Positions 34,786 through 44,071 of a stretch of DNA of 64,000 bases are shown one piece after another. Origin of the DNA: Bin127 sp965203505 (lineage in GTDB: Bacteria; Chloroflexota; Dehalococcoidia; Lucifugimonadales; Lucifugimonadaceae); contig OZ241880.1 of NCBI GenBank assembly GCA_965203505.1, positions 2,604,001 to 2,668,000 on the forward strand, read 5' to 3'. Under the pieces are notes generated by a model. That model was not told the origin of the DNA and did not search any database. It saw only the letters and a program-made list of their open reading frames with translations. Both the position numbers and the translations under genes were made by a program. The stretch's first letter is position 1. Each line of letters begins with the position of its first letter.

Positions 34786-34826
34786 AACCGAATTTTCACC
34801 TACTTGTCAGCACTCAGCGACAATGC

Positions 34827-35357
34827 TCACGCGCCGCATGGATGCGTCACCGATCTCCCAAACACTTGGTTGAGTGCTTCGTAAACGACCCCTCCGTAGA
34901 TCACATGGCCATGACCCCATACTCTGATACCGCGAGGAACGGGACGGCACTGGTCGTGTGAATGAGCGGAGCCTGAACTTACACCGGTGCCTAGAAACTC
35001 ATCGTACACTCCAACCACAATCCACCTTCGGCGATGATTCAACTCCAATAGTTGTGCCCAGTGGTACATCTGATCAACAGATAGGAGACACTGGCTTCGA
35101 ACTTCCCCAGACATCCTGTCGTCGCCCGGACTGTCGAAGTGTGCTGAATCATGAACGTTGTGGGCCGATAACTCGCATTCACTGGGGTCATCTCCAGATG
35201 TCGTCATTGCCCAATGACTAGGGTTCGCACTCGATCCAGTAAAACCACTGGAAGTCGGCGCGTTACCCTCAACATGTACCACCGATGATTCTTCAGGGTC
35301 TTGTGCCGAAACCATTGTCGTGCCCGTTACCAGTATAGCCAGTAACGCTACTATCAA
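34827..35357 (-). CDS. Small exported protein, start disturbed by a frameshift
   Basis: 176 residues from TTG 35357. The hydrophobic segment LIVALLAILVTGTTMVSAQ is a signal peptide cleaved after SAQ or VSA. The TTG has no ribosome site and the usual basic N-region is missing. Upstream in the same frame lie the basic residues RHDTRIRIFV, and an ATG at 35389-35391 with a strong AAGGAGGAA site reads out of frame by one base (it gives only five codons). One extra base after that ATG would explain this. The mature part is His/Cys-rich and not recognised. Confidence 0.6.
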   Translation of the reverse strand: MIVALLAILVTGTTMVSAQDPEESSVVHVEGNAPTSSGFTGSSANPSHWAMTTSGDDPSECELSAHNVHDSAHFDSPGDDRMSGEVRSQCLLSVDQMYHWAQLLELNHRRRWIVVGVYDEFLGTGVSSGSAHSHDQCRPVPRGIRVWGHGHVIYGGVVYEALNQVFGRSVTHPCGA

Positions 35358-35474
35358 GACGAATATTCTGATTCTAGTGTCGTGTCTGCATTTCTTCCTC
35401 CTTGGGAATAGTGTGTTGCAGGCACTTTACACCACCATCACGAATCGCGCAACCCTCTAGCGCGCTCCCACACA

Positions 35475-36440
35475 TCAAAGCTGGCGCAGCCTAGGGTCCA
35501 GCCGGTCGCGAATCCAATCGCCGAGGAAGTTCATCGCGAACACCACGGCGAAAATCGCTAGACCCGGGAACAGCGCCATCCAATAGGACGTGTTGATGTA
35601 GTCGCGCCCTTCTGCGACCATCGACCCCCAGGCAGGTCGGGGTTTCGGGATTCCCACGCCCAAGAAACTCAGAGTGGCTTCGGTAAGAATCAGTTGGCCG
35701 ATCGCCAAGCTCGCGATCACGAGCACGGTGTTGATGACGCCGGGCAGAACGTGCTTGGTGACGATGCGGTTTGAGGACGCGCCGGCGACGATTGCCAGCG
35801 CGACGTAATCAGCGGCCTTCAAGCGTAATGTTTCCGCCCTGACTTGGCGCGCGAAACCGCTCCAACTGAAAAGGATCAACAAGGCGATTATCAGCACCAT
35901 GCTCGATCCGAACACCACCACCGTCGCCAACGCCACGAGGATGAACGGTACCCCAAGCGTCAGATCCACCATCCTCATCAATATTTCGTCGTATATGCCT
36001 CCGAAATATCCGGCGATCAAGCCGAGTATCGTGCCGCCTAATGCGCCGGAAATGAGCACGATCGATGCGATGAGCATCGAGTACCGAGCGCCCCAGATTA
36101 TCCGGCTCAACATATCTCGCCCCAACGGATCTGTGCCTAACGGATAGTCCCACAAAGGCTCCTTGCCACTTATTGGGGACGACTCTTGCCAGATAGGAGG
36201 GCGGTCTTGATCCCTCAATTTTCCGACGAGCGGATCATGAGGGGCTAACCATGGAGCGAACGCGGCGGCGATGACTAACAGTACCACGATTGTTGCCGGC
36301 AACACCGGGTATCGACGCAACACGTGCCACCCCACTCGAACCGGATTGCCCCGTTCACGCACGACCATAGGGCGGGTCACGGATTCTGTGGAGCTGTCAG
36401 TTCTGGTGGCCATCTCAGCTCTGCCTGATGCGCGGGTCAA
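35475..36440 (-). CDS. ABC transporter permease, DppC/OppC type
   Basis: 321 residues with GTDPLGRDMLSRIIWGARYSM and six segments. It overlaps the upstream DppB-type gene by 26 bases, or less if one of the later in-frame starts is used. Third ABC cluster of the window, which has no ATPase genes; energy presumably comes from ATPases encoded elsewhere. Confidence 0.92.
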   Translation of the reverse strand: MTRASGRAEMATRTDSSTESVTRPMVVRERGNPVRVGWHVLRRYPVLPATIVVLLVIAAAFAPWLAPHDPLVGKLRDQDRPPIWQESSPISGKEPLWDYPLGTDPLGRDMLSRIIWGARYSMLIASIVLISGALGGTILGLIAGYFGGIYDEILMRMVDLTLGVPFILVALATVVVFGSSMVLIIALLILFSWSGFARQVRAETLRLKAADYVALAIVAGASSNRIVTKHVLPGVINTVLVIASLAIGQLILTEATLSFLGVGIPKPRPAWGSMVAEGRDYINTSYWMALFPGLAIFAVVFAMNFLGDWIRDRLDPRLRQL

Positions 36441-37332
36441 GAATACCGTAGAGGATGTCGACCAACAGGTTCATACCGAGGTAACCGGCAGTAGCGAACA
36501 TGACTATCGCGCTGATGACGGGGAAATCGGTACCGAACACGGACTGCACGGCAAGACGTCCCAACCCGGGCCAGCCGAACACAGTTTCAGTCACCACGGC
36601 TCCTGTGATTAATGCGGTGAGAAAAACGCCCGCGAATGTCAGCGGGACGATGATGGCGTTGCGGAACGCGTGCTTCAGTATCACAGCGGTTTGGGACGCG
36701 CCTTTGGCTCTGGCGAGTTTGACAAATTCGGAGTCTAGGATTTCCAGCATCGACGATCGGGTCAACCTCAAAAAAGCCGCGGCGGCGTACCAGCCAAGCG
36801 TGATCGATGGAAGTACAAGGCTACGAAGGTCGCCTTTTTCGCCCGCAGGCAACCACTCGAGCCAGACGGCGAATATGAGAATGAGCATGATCCCGAGCCA
36901 GAAACCCGGCATCGCCTGCCCCAACAGAGCAAATCCACGGGCGAAAAGGTCGAGAAATGTTCCCCGCAATATCGCCGACAAAATCCCCAGCGGAATCCCC
37001 AACACTATTGCAAATACGTAAGCTCCGACGGCCAACTGCAACGTGTTCGGGATCTTGCGGAGCACCACGGTCGTTGCCGGGATCTGCTCTTTGACCGATA
37101 TGTCGAAGTCGAGAAGAATCGCACCCGAAAGCCACCTGAAATATTGCTCGTAATACGGTTTGTCAAGCCCGAATTCTCGCCCCCAGGCCTCCCACTGCTC
37201 GTCAGTCGTGTACTCGCTTAGAAAAAGGTGTCTGGGGTCGCCGCTCATCCTCGAAAGCGCGAAGACAAGCATGCTGGCGAGCAAAAGGACGATTACAGCC
37301 GCCAGAAGTCTGCGCGCGATGAGTTTTCTCAA
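36415..37332 (-). CDS. ABC transporter permease, DppB/OppB type
   Basis: 305 residues with six membrane segments, starting MRKLIARRLLAAVIVLLLASM; EAA loop near ILDSEFVKLARAKGASQ. Partner of the DppC-type permease that follows. It lies behind a hairpin after the binding-protein gene. Confidence 0.92.
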   Translation of the reverse strand: MRKLIARRLLAAVIVLLLASMLVFALSRMSGDPRHLFLSEYTTDEQWEAWGREFGLDKPYYEQYFRWLSGAILLDFDISVKEQIPATTVVLRKIPNTLQLAVGAYVFAIVLGIPLGILSAILRGTFLDLFARGFALLGQAMPGFWLGIMLILIFAVWLEWLPAGEKGDLRSLVLPSITLGWYAAAAFLRLTRSSMLEILDSEFVKLARAKGASQTAVILKHAFRNAIIVPLTFAGVFLTALITGAVVTETVFGWPGLGRLAVQSVFGTDFPVISAIVMFATAGYLGMNLLVDILYGILDPRIRQS

Positions 37333-37370
37333 TTTACCGGCTCAGCGCTTTTGGTAGATGCGCCTAACGA

Positions 37371-37414
37371 CGGGAGACGGTGTGCCCGGTTTTGCCAGAC
37401 ACACCCGCCTCCCG
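37371..37414 (-). terminator. Hairpin between binding-protein and permease genes
   Basis: CGGGAGACGGTGTG (37371-37384) pairs with 37400-37414 with one mismatch and one bulge around a 15-base loop. Same operon position as the other three hairpins of this type. Confidence 0.5.
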
Positions 37415-37450
37415 GGCTTGGTTCGCACACTAGTCGTGGTTGCGAATTGG

Positions 37451-39361
37451 TTACTCGCCACTCATTACGACGGTCTCCGGAGCGACGAATTCCGGACCCG
37501 TATTCATGTAAGGCGTGTACTCGGTGATTTCAGGTCGCAGTACCACCGATGTAGGCAACGTACTCACCGATGCCACAAGGTTCCAATTGTTGACGTAAGT
37601 CCACCACTCGACCGAGTTGGCGATCCGTGATTCGACCGTGGTCGATGCCGAGTCGAGGTTCCGCAAGGAGATCTCCGTGATCTCGTTTGGCAACTCGATA
37701 CCGTAGTTGAAACCAGCGGTCGGACGATATACGGAGCCGAAGAATACATCTGGTCTCGCATTCGTACCCGCCTGGATCATCCACGGGATCTCTTTCTGGC
37801 GGTTGACCAATCGAGGTCGCGCCGCGCCGTAGTCGGTGGCATCCACCGTGACTTCACATCCGAGTTCACGCCAGTACTGTGCCACTGCACCGCCAACTTC
37901 CACGTCCCACTCCTTACCGGGCGCGACGTGGTACTTGAACGGGAAGCAGTTCGGGAACCCAGCTTCGGCCAACAGAGCCTTGGCCTGGTCCGGATCGTAC
38001 GGGACATCGAATTCGTCGCGCCAGTGCGGGTCGCCAGGGAAGGCGTTCATCGCGTTGGTCAATGGCCTACCAACACCGGACTGGATCTCGTCGACGATAG
38101 TCTGCCGATCGATGCCGAGCCTCAATGCGCGTCGCACCTTGTTGGCTCGTTCCATCGACGCCGCATCGTCCGGGTCACCGATCCAAGGGTGCTCGTCGTC
38201 AGGCTTGAAACCTTCGCGCTTGCGGTAGATGTCTTCGCCGTTTTGGTCAGTCTCAGCCCAGTAGTTGCCGGCGAACATCACGACTTGGTTGATAGGAGGT
38301 CCGACTTCCTGTGGCCGGGCGCCCGGGATGTTGTTGACCGTGTTCTTGATCAGCTTCAACGGCACACGAGCTACGTGTATCAGTCCGGTCTGCAACGCGG
38401 CAATCCGTGCGAGCGGTTCCGGCATCAGGATGACTTCGTAGGAAGCGACGCTGGGCTGTTGCCTGTAGTGGTCCACTACAGGCTCGGCGCGGATGTTGCT
38501 GTCCGTTATCCACTCGGTAACTTGGAACGTACCCGTACCGACTGGAGTCAGGTTCGCAGCATCTTCTCCCATTTCGTCGTACAGCTCTTTCGGCACCATC
38601 ACTGGTGATCCGAGGGTGGTATTGGAGATGATGTGGTACCAACGGGGGTCAAGAGAGTTGTCTTTGACGTTCATCCTCACGGTCATGTCGTCGACCGCTT
38701 CGAAATCGGTGACGAACCGCTGGATGCCTTGAGCGCGCTGGTTGATGCTACCTTCGCGCAGAGCATCGCCGTAGCTCCACTCCACGTCGTACGCGTCCAC
38801 CTCGCCCCAATCGTTACCGTTCCAGTCGGTGTGGAACTTTACGCCTTCACGAATCTGGAAAGTTACCGAACTCGTGTCGCCAGCGACCTCCCACGACTCC
38901 GCGATTCCTTCGGTGTACGTCGGCTCATCGAGGTTGAGCTTCGGTACGTCGGAATGTTGCGCCCACATCAGTGGCTCGAAAAATCCCCAGAAAATCAGCA
39001 GTTGGGCGTTGCCGGTACCTTGTTTGCTGGGCAGGAAGACTGGTGGGTCGATTAGGATTTCGCCGAGTCTGAGGTTGCCTTTGAAGTCGGAAGGCGGTTC
39101 CATCATGGCTGGTTCTGCTGTGGCAGTTACCACGACCTGAACCTCTTTCGGCACCTCCTTCTCGACGACCACTTCCTTCTCGACAACGACCGTCTGAACG
39201 ACAGTTTCGCCGGGCACCGATTTCTCGACGACGACAGTCTGGACGACGGTTTCTGTCTCACCACAAGCAACGGCGAGTGCCATTGCGGTGGCCAAGACTG
39301 TCAATCCAGCCGCAATCCACGACCTGCGCACCTTAAGGGCACCATGTATCGCGTTTCGCAT
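37451..39361 (-). CDS. Peptide-type ABC solute-binding lipoprotein
   Basis: 636 residues. Long basic N-terminus, lipobox ALAVAC (Cys about 33), a neck with alternating VVQTVVVEK and VVVEKEV units (about 37-82), then a family-5 binding domain (VTFQIREGVKFHTDW). The ribosome site is GAGGTG. With the two permeases downstream it forms an uptake system without its own ATPases. Substrate unknown. Confidence 0.9.
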   Translation of the reverse strand: MRNAIHGALKVRRSWIAAGLTVLATAMALAVACGETETVVQTVVVEKSVPGETVVQTVVVEKEVVVEKEVPKEVQVVVTATAEPAMMEPPSDFKGNLRLGEILIDPPVFLPSKQGTGNAQLLIFWGFFEPLMWAQHSDVPKLNLDEPTYTEGIAESWEVAGDTSSVTFQIREGVKFHTDWNGNDWGEVDAYDVEWSYGDALREGSINQRAQGIQRFVTDFEAVDDMTVRMNVKDNSLDPRWYHIISNTTLGSPVMVPKELYDEMGEDAANLTPVGTGTFQVTEWITDSNIRAEPVVDHYRQQPSVASYEVILMPEPLARIAALQTGLIHVARVPLKLIKNTVNNIPGARPQEVGPPINQVVMFAGNYWAETDQNGEDIYRKREGFKPDDEHPWIGDPDDAASMERANKVRRALRLGIDRQTIVDEIQSGVGRPLTNAMNAFPGDPHWRDEFDVPYDPDQAKALLAEAGFPNCFPFKYHVAPGKEWDVEVGGAVAQYWRELGCEVTVDATDYGAARPRLVNRQKEIPWMIQAGTNARPDVFFGSVYRPTAGFNYGIELPNEITEISLRNLDSASTTVESRIANSVEWWTYVNNWNLVASVSTLPTSVVLRPEITEYTPYMNTGPEFVAPETVVMSGE

Positions 39362-39583
39362 TTCAACACCTCAAATTCTGACTATGATTCGTCTTTCGCA
39401 CGGGTTTCAGTTGCGATTCAAGTGCAATAACGCGACGCTCGCTACGCCTCCCGTGCGGTACTCGCAAAGTTTACATGGACATCCGCGATCTGTCAGCCAC
39501 CGAACGAGGTTCTGCCTAGGCAGATTAGAATCGTTGCGGCTAGCCGAACGCAATCACCCCAAATTAGAAACGGACAGAAATCG

Positions 39584-40507
39584 TTGCAAACCTCAGAACG
39601 CTGGACCGCGGCCGATATCCCCGATTTAGAGGGCAAAACCGCGATCATCACGGGTGGCAACAGTGGTGTGGGCTTCGAAACCGCGATTGAACTGGCCCGG
39701 CATGGTGCGAACACCATCATCGCCTGTCGTTCAGCTTCACGCGGCGAGGCAGCCTTAAGAAAGATCGAAGGATCCGCCCCATCTTCCCAGACCAGGTTGA
39801 TGCTTCTCGACTTGGGAGATCTGGCCTCGATCGACGCATTCGCGGAGAGTTTCACAAAGGAGTACGGAACGCTCGACTTGCTGGTCAACAACGCCGGCAT
39901 CATGGCAACCCCGTACCGCACCACCAAAGACGGTTTCGAATCACAGTTCGGCACCAACCACCTAGGGCACTTTGCCCTTACCGCCAAGCTGATGCCAGCA
40001 ATTACCGCCGCAACTTCCGCGCGCGTCGTCAACGTCAGCAGCATCGGTCACCGCAGCGGTGATATCGACTTCGACCCTCTGCTTCTGGACCGCTCCAACT
40101 ACAAGCGGTGGCGCGCCTACTACCGATCGAAGCTCGCCAATCTGCTGTTTACTTATGAAATGCATCGACGCTTGGAACGCGCGCAGATCGAAAACATCTC
40201 GTCGCTGGCAGCCCATCCGGGGGTAGCGCGCACCAACCTCGCTCAGGGAATGGGTTTCGTTGGCACGCTGCTCAAACCGATAGCTTTTCTGTTTGTCCAG
40301 AGCGCCAAAATGGGCGCCCTGCCGATTCTGAGGGCGGCAACAGACCCAACTGCGCAGAGTGGTCAATATTACGGCCCCGACAAGCCCCACGAGCGAAGCG
40401 GGTTCCCGATTGTCGTGTCGTCGTCACCTGATTCACACAACGAGGAAAACGCGCGCCAACTTTGGAAACGATCCGAGGAATTAACTGGCGTCAAGTTCGA
40501 AATCTGA
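39584..40507 (+). CDS. Short-chain dehydrogenase/reductase, retinol-dehydrogenase-like
   Basis: 307 residues from TTG. Cofactor loop TGGNSGVG (28-35 region), NNAG after strand 4, catalytic Ser in NVSSIG and the YYRSKLAN motif (Tyr and Lys). The Arg in IACRSASR after strand 2 suggests NADP preference. Substrate unknown. The start is uncertain because only a weak GGA lies upstream. Confidence 0.85.
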   Translation: MQTSERWTAADIPDLEGKTAIITGGNSGVGFETAIELARHGANTIIACRSASRGEAALRKIEGSAPSSQTRLMLLDLGDLASIDAFAESFTKEYGTLDLLVNNAGIMATPYRTTKDGFESQFGTNHLGHFALTAKLMPAITAATSARVVNVSSIGHRSGDIDFDPLLLDRSNYKRWRAYYRSKLANLLFTYEMHRRLERAQIENISSLAAHPGVARTNLAQGMGFVGTLLKPIAFLFVQSAKMGALPILRAATDPTAQSGQYYGPDKPHERSGFPIVVSSSPDSHNEENARQLWKRSEELTGVKFEI

Positions 40508-40552
40508 CCCACGGCGGACGCGGTTGCAAAGCCGCACACTCCCGGTGAAAAC

Positions 40553-40711
40553 GAGACCGTTGCAAAACCTTCCCCCTTTGCCCAAATCGGCAAGGGGAAT
40601 TGAAGGGGGTTTTAGGCGTCGACCGGGCATCCCCTGCGAACTGCGCTGCGCTGGTTCGCGTCCCCTTACACTTCGCGAAGGGGACAGATCGGCAGGTTTT
40701 GCAAAGGTCTC
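40553..40711. mobile_element. MITE-like element with 18-bp terminal inverted repeats
   Basis: GAGACCGTTGCAAAACCT (40553-40570) and its complement with one mismatch (40694-40711) bound a 159-base non-coding element containing smaller palindromes (for example CCCCTT/AAGGGG). Related ends occur at 49476-49491, 41153-41163 and 55249-55308. No target duplication is evident here. A transposase for it is not in the window. Confidence 0.6.
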
Positions 40712-40742
40712 GCGGAAGCCGGAATCTAGGAGAGGGGAGGAT

Positions 40743-40819
40743 TGGAGGCGACGGGCGGATTCGAACCGCCGAATAGAGGTTTTGCAAACCCCCGCCTTAG
40801 GCCGCTTGGCTACGTCGCC
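40743..40819 (-). tRNA. tRNA-Cys (GCA)
   Basis: Cloverleaf with acceptor GGCGACG/CGTCGCC, anticodon loop TTGCAAA (anticodon GCA), T arm GGCGGTTCGAATCCGCC and encoded CCA. First of three clustered tRNA genes. Confidence 0.92.
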
Positions 40820-40867
40820 CCGAGTTTTACGAGTATATTGCCACTCGGCCACCGAAGCGAACCGAGT

Positions 40868-40954
40868 TGGTGCCGAGAGTGGGACTCGAACCCACACGCC
40901 CTTTCGAGCACTACGCCCTCAACGTAGCCTGTCTACCAATTTCAGCATCCCGGC
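40868..40954 (-). tRNA. tRNA-Leu (GAG)
   Basis: Type II tRNA with acceptor GCCGGGA/TCTCGGC, anticodon stem CTACG/CGTAG around TTGAGGG (anticodon GAG), a long variable arm and encoded CCA. Confidence 0.93.
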
Positions 40955-40997
40955 CTGTCCAGCTAGCTGGTTTACTCGACCTTCACAAGGAGAGTTT

Positions 40998-41074
40998 TGG
41001 CAGGAGCGGCAGGATTCGAACCCGCGACCTTTGGTTTTGGAGACCAACGCTCTAGCCAACTGAGCTACGCTCCT
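40998..41074 (-). tRNA. tRNA-Trp (CCA)
   Basis: Acceptor AGGAGCG/CGCTCCT, anticodon stem TTGGT/ACCAA around CTCCAAA (anticodon CCA), discriminator G and encoded CCA end. Confidence 0.95.
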
Positions 41075-41132
41075 ATGCCGTCTTTTTGATTTTACACGGG
41101 GTTAAAATGCGACGCTTCATAAAACAAAGAAC

Positions 41133-41195
41133 AGTCGGCATCGCTCGCTCAGCGAGACCGTTGCGGGGGGCTCACTTCTGCTCGCGATGCCGACT
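41133..41195. terminator. Long nested hairpin downstream of the PII gene
   Basis: A perfect 12-bp stem (AGTCGGCATCGC with its complement at 41184-41195) encloses a smaller hairpin TCGCT-C-AGCGA and a piece matching the MITE-like end (GAGACCGTTGC). It follows the PII gene on the - strand, so it may end the amt-PII transcript, or it may be a mobile repeat that landed there. Confidence 0.5.
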
Positions 41196-41262
41196 GACTT
41201 ATCGGTTTTCGTCGACTTAATTCAGTTGAGGTCTGATGCAGCCAACTGTCGATTGACGCTCT

Positions 41263-41619
41263 CTACGTCACCGTCGAGTCGCCGGTCTCGCCCGTTCGCA
41301 CTCGGACAGCGTCTTCGACCGTCGTGATGAAGATCTTGCCGTCTCCGATGGCGCCTTCGCCGCTGGTCCGTGCGGCGTCGATGATTGCCTCCACAACCGC
41401 ATCCTTCATGCCTTCAGGTACGACAGTCATGATCATCGTCTTGGGCAATGCGGCTCGGTGGGAAAGGTGTCCTCCCCGACCGGTGAAGACTTCGACGCCT
41501 TCTTGTTGGCCCTTACCGGTGATGTTCCAGTAGGAGTATCCTTTGACTCCCGCCGCAGTCAGGGCTTCGAGCACCGTGGACGTCCTTTCCGGGCGAACCA
41601 CTGCTTCGATCTTTAGCAT
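41263..41619 (-). CDS. glnK: PII-family nitrogen regulatory protein
   Basis: 118 residues. The C-terminal signature IGDGKIFITTVEDAVRVRTGE is that of PII proteins that bind ATP/ADP and 2-oxoglutarate. The T-loop is unusual: it reads QQEGVEVFTGRGGHLSHR, with Phe-Thr where the modified Tyr-51 lies in the enterobacterial protein, so uridylylation at that site is unlikely. It lies 78 bases after the ammonium transporter gene and should plug that channel when nitrogen is plentiful. Confidence 0.92.
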   Translation of the reverse strand: MLKIEAVVRPERTSTVLEALTAAGVKGYSYWNITGKGQQEGVEVFTGRGGHLSHRAALPKTMIMTVVPEGMKDAVVEAIIDAARTSGEGAIGDGKIFITTVEDAVRVRTGETGDSTVT

Positions 41620-41697
41620 TGGTAATTCCTTTCGTGGTTCTGTGGCGAGGGGCGTAGCATCATGCTACACCCCTGCCGAACGATTCTTCACGTCCCT

Positions 41698-42921
41698 TTA
41701 GTCGGCACCGTCCGCTACATAGCCGCGCTCACCATGCTCGGCAATGTCGATCCCGATGTCCTCTTCCTGGTTCGATATCCGCAGACCAAGACCAGGGATC
41801 TTGTCCAGAACGAACAGGATGATGAACGACACGATACCCGAGTAGAGCAAGGTCACGACAACCGCGATCAGGTTCGCAACAAAGTGGCCAGCGTTACCGT
41901 TCACCAAACCGCCTGCCGTGTCGGTCAGCGCGCCCCAAGCGAAGATGCCAGTAGCCAACGCACCCCAGATACCGCCAAGTCCGTGGACCGCGAACACCTC
42001 AAGCGAGTCGTCAATCCCGAGCTTGTGGACGATTTCGTAGTGGACCGCGTAGTGGCAGATGATGCCAGCGCCAACGCCGATCGCGAACGCGCCTGCAGGA
42101 CCAACCCAACCAGCGGCCGGAGTCACCGCAACCAAACCAGCGACTACACCGGTAGCTACACCGACCGCACTTATGCGCCCCGTGTGCACGTAGGACAATA
42201 GCGCCCATACAACTGCCGCAACCGCCGCGGCGGTGTTGGTGTTCACAAATGCGACCACAGCGACGCCATCGGCCGCGAGCTGCGAGCCAGCGTTGAACCC
42301 AAACCAACCTATCCAGAGGATCGCTGCTCCGAGAACAACAAACGGTACGCTGTGTGGCTCAAGACCGGGGTTCCGGCGTTTGCCCACCAGATACGCCGCC
42401 GCAACGGCCGCGATACCTGCGTTGATGTGGACAACCGTTCCACCTGCGAAGTCAAGCGCGCCGCCGTCAAGATTGCCGATCCAACCGCCACCCCATACCC
42501 AGTGACAGATCGGGGCGTAAACCAGTGTGACCCACAACACCAAGAAAATCAGGTACGTCGTGAACTTGAAACGCTCGACGAACGCACCTGTAATCAGCGC
42601 CGGAGTGATGATGGCAAACGTCATCTGGAACGCAGCGAACAGCAGATCAGGTATGCCGTCGCCGTCCGTATAGCTGACGTTGCTCAGGCCGATGAATTCA
42701 AGTCCACCGACAATCCCATTCCCGACATCGTTGAACGCCAGGCTGTATCCCCACAAGACCCACACGATGCTCGCCACCCCCATGGCGATGAAGGAGTACA
42801 TCAACGTGCTGACGACGTTTCTGCCGCGCACCAGACCTCCGTAGAAGAATGCCAAGCCCGGCGTCATAAACAGCACCAGTAAGGTTGCCGTCAGCATCCA
42901 GGCTATCGAGCCAGTATCCAT
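41698..42921 (-). CDS. amt: Ammonium transporter
   Basis: 407 residues from ATG 42921, which follows GGGAGGA by about 8 bases; an upstream in-frame start at 42954 is less likely. About 11 membrane segments, with the family motif FYGGLVRGRN and the conserved FGFNAGSQLAADG and HGLGGIWGA regions, the latter with one of the twin pore His. Imports ammonium. Followed by its PII regulator. Confidence 0.95.
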   Translation of the reverse strand: MDTGSIAWMLTATLLVLFMTPGLAFFYGGLVRGRNVVSTLMYSFIAMGVASIVWVLWGYSLAFNDVGNGIVGGLEFIGLSNVSYTDGDGIPDLLFAAFQMTFAIITPALITGAFVERFKFTTYLIFLVLWVTLVYAPICHWVWGGGWIGNLDGGALDFAGGTVVHINAGIAAVAAAYLVGKRRNPGLEPHSVPFVVLGAAILWIGWFGFNAGSQLAADGVAVVAFVNTNTAAAVAAVVWALLSYVHTGRISAVGVATGVVAGLVAVTPAAGWVGPAGAFAIGVGAGIICHYAVHYEIVHKLGIDDSLEVFAVHGLGGIWGALATGIFAWGALTDTAGGLVNGNAGHFVANLIAVVVTLLYSGIVSFIILFVLDKIPGLGLRISNQEEDIGIDIAEHGERGYVADGAD

Positions 42922-43151
42922 ATTTGTATTCCTCCCGCTCGGGTGATCACTCAATAGTTAGCAAAGTACGCCCTTTTTGTTTCGCCGATGTTACGCAACT
43001 GTTTCACCGAAGTTAATCTGCGAAACACCTTCGACTCCCGAGCAATTCGTTGAGTTGCCAGCGCGCATAAAATGCATTTGGCAACTGCTCACGCGTAAGT
43101 CGTGCCCACTAACCGCCGATCCGATAAACCGGTAATCAGGACCTAACGAAA

Positions 43152-44006
43152 ATGCCCATCATCGACTCTCACTGCCACTCTTGGAACTACTGGCCGTATC
43201 TGCCGGAAGTCCCGGACCCGGAACATCACGGTTCGGTCGAAACACTACTGAACCAGATGGATGTGAACGGTGTCGACCGTGCAACGATCGTTTGTGCACA
43301 GATCCACCGGAATCCGAACAACAATGACTACGTCGCGGCGGCGGTGCGGAAACATCCTGATCGTCTGGAACAATTCGCCGATGTCGACTCTTTCTGGTCC
43401 GATACCTACCACATGCCGGGTGCTGCCAAGCGTTTGGAGCAGGCCGCAGAGCGCTGGCCCATGAAGGCTTTCACCCAATACGTCGCGGGCGAAGACGATG
43501 GGCGATGGTTCAACACCCAAGAAGGAAAGGACTTCTTCTCGGTAGCCCGCGACATCGGACTGATCGCATCGATGGCGATCGCGCCCCATCACCAGAACGA
43601 GATCCGCAAAGTGGCCGAGGCGTTCCCAGAAGTTCCATTCCTTTGCCACCACATGTCAGCGTTGAAGTCCTACGGCGAAGATGCATGGGCAATGGTGAAA
43701 AACGTCACCGAATCTGCCAAACTCCCCAACATTCACCTGAAGCTATCCGGTTTTCACTACCTTTGCAATCCAGAGCGAACATGGGACTTTCCGTACCACG
43801 AGACGCACTGGGTTTACGAGGAGTGCTACAAGGCGTTTGGCACTCGCCTGTGCTGGGGTTCAGACTTCCCGGTAGTCAAAAAAGCGATGACCCACCTGCA
43901 ATCGTTAGAGGCTTTCCGCTCGCATCTGACCTTCATCTCGGACGATGACCGCGAGGGGATACAAGGCGGTACCCTCGCCAACCTGCTCGCTAACGCGCGA
44001 CCATAA
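43152..44006 (+). CDS. Amidohydrolase-family TIM-barrel enzyme
   Basis: 284 residues. The metal motif IDSHCH at 4-9, His pair FLCHHMSAL, and the late Asp in LCWGSDFPV mark the COG2159-type branch (decarboxylases and lactonases). Cytoplasmic. A single gene without operon partners; substrate not predictable. Confidence 0.85.
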   Translation: MPIIDSHCHSWNYWPYLPEVPDPEHHGSVETLLNQMDVNGVDRATIVCAQIHRNPNNNDYVAAAVRKHPDRLEQFADVDSFWSDTYHMPGAAKRLEQAAERWPMKAFTQYVAGEDDGRWFNTQEGKDFFSVARDIGLIASMAIAPHHQNEIRKVAEAFPEVPFLCHHMSALKSYGEDAWAMVKNVTESAKLPNIHLKLSGFHYLCNPERTWDFPYHETHWVYEECYKAFGTRLCWGSDFPVVKKAMTHLQSLEAFRSHLTFISDDDREGIQGGTLANLLANARP

Positions 44007-44071
44007 CCAAAGCGAACTAGAGTTTCGTACATCTAAACGAATCCGCCGTGGTCAGACACGCCGTCTAAATT

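Noticed and set aside
40524..41063. 179-codon open frame across the tRNA-Cys/Leu/Trp cluster
   Set aside because: It is antisense to three tRNA genes and covers the MITE-like element; no protein family resemblance.
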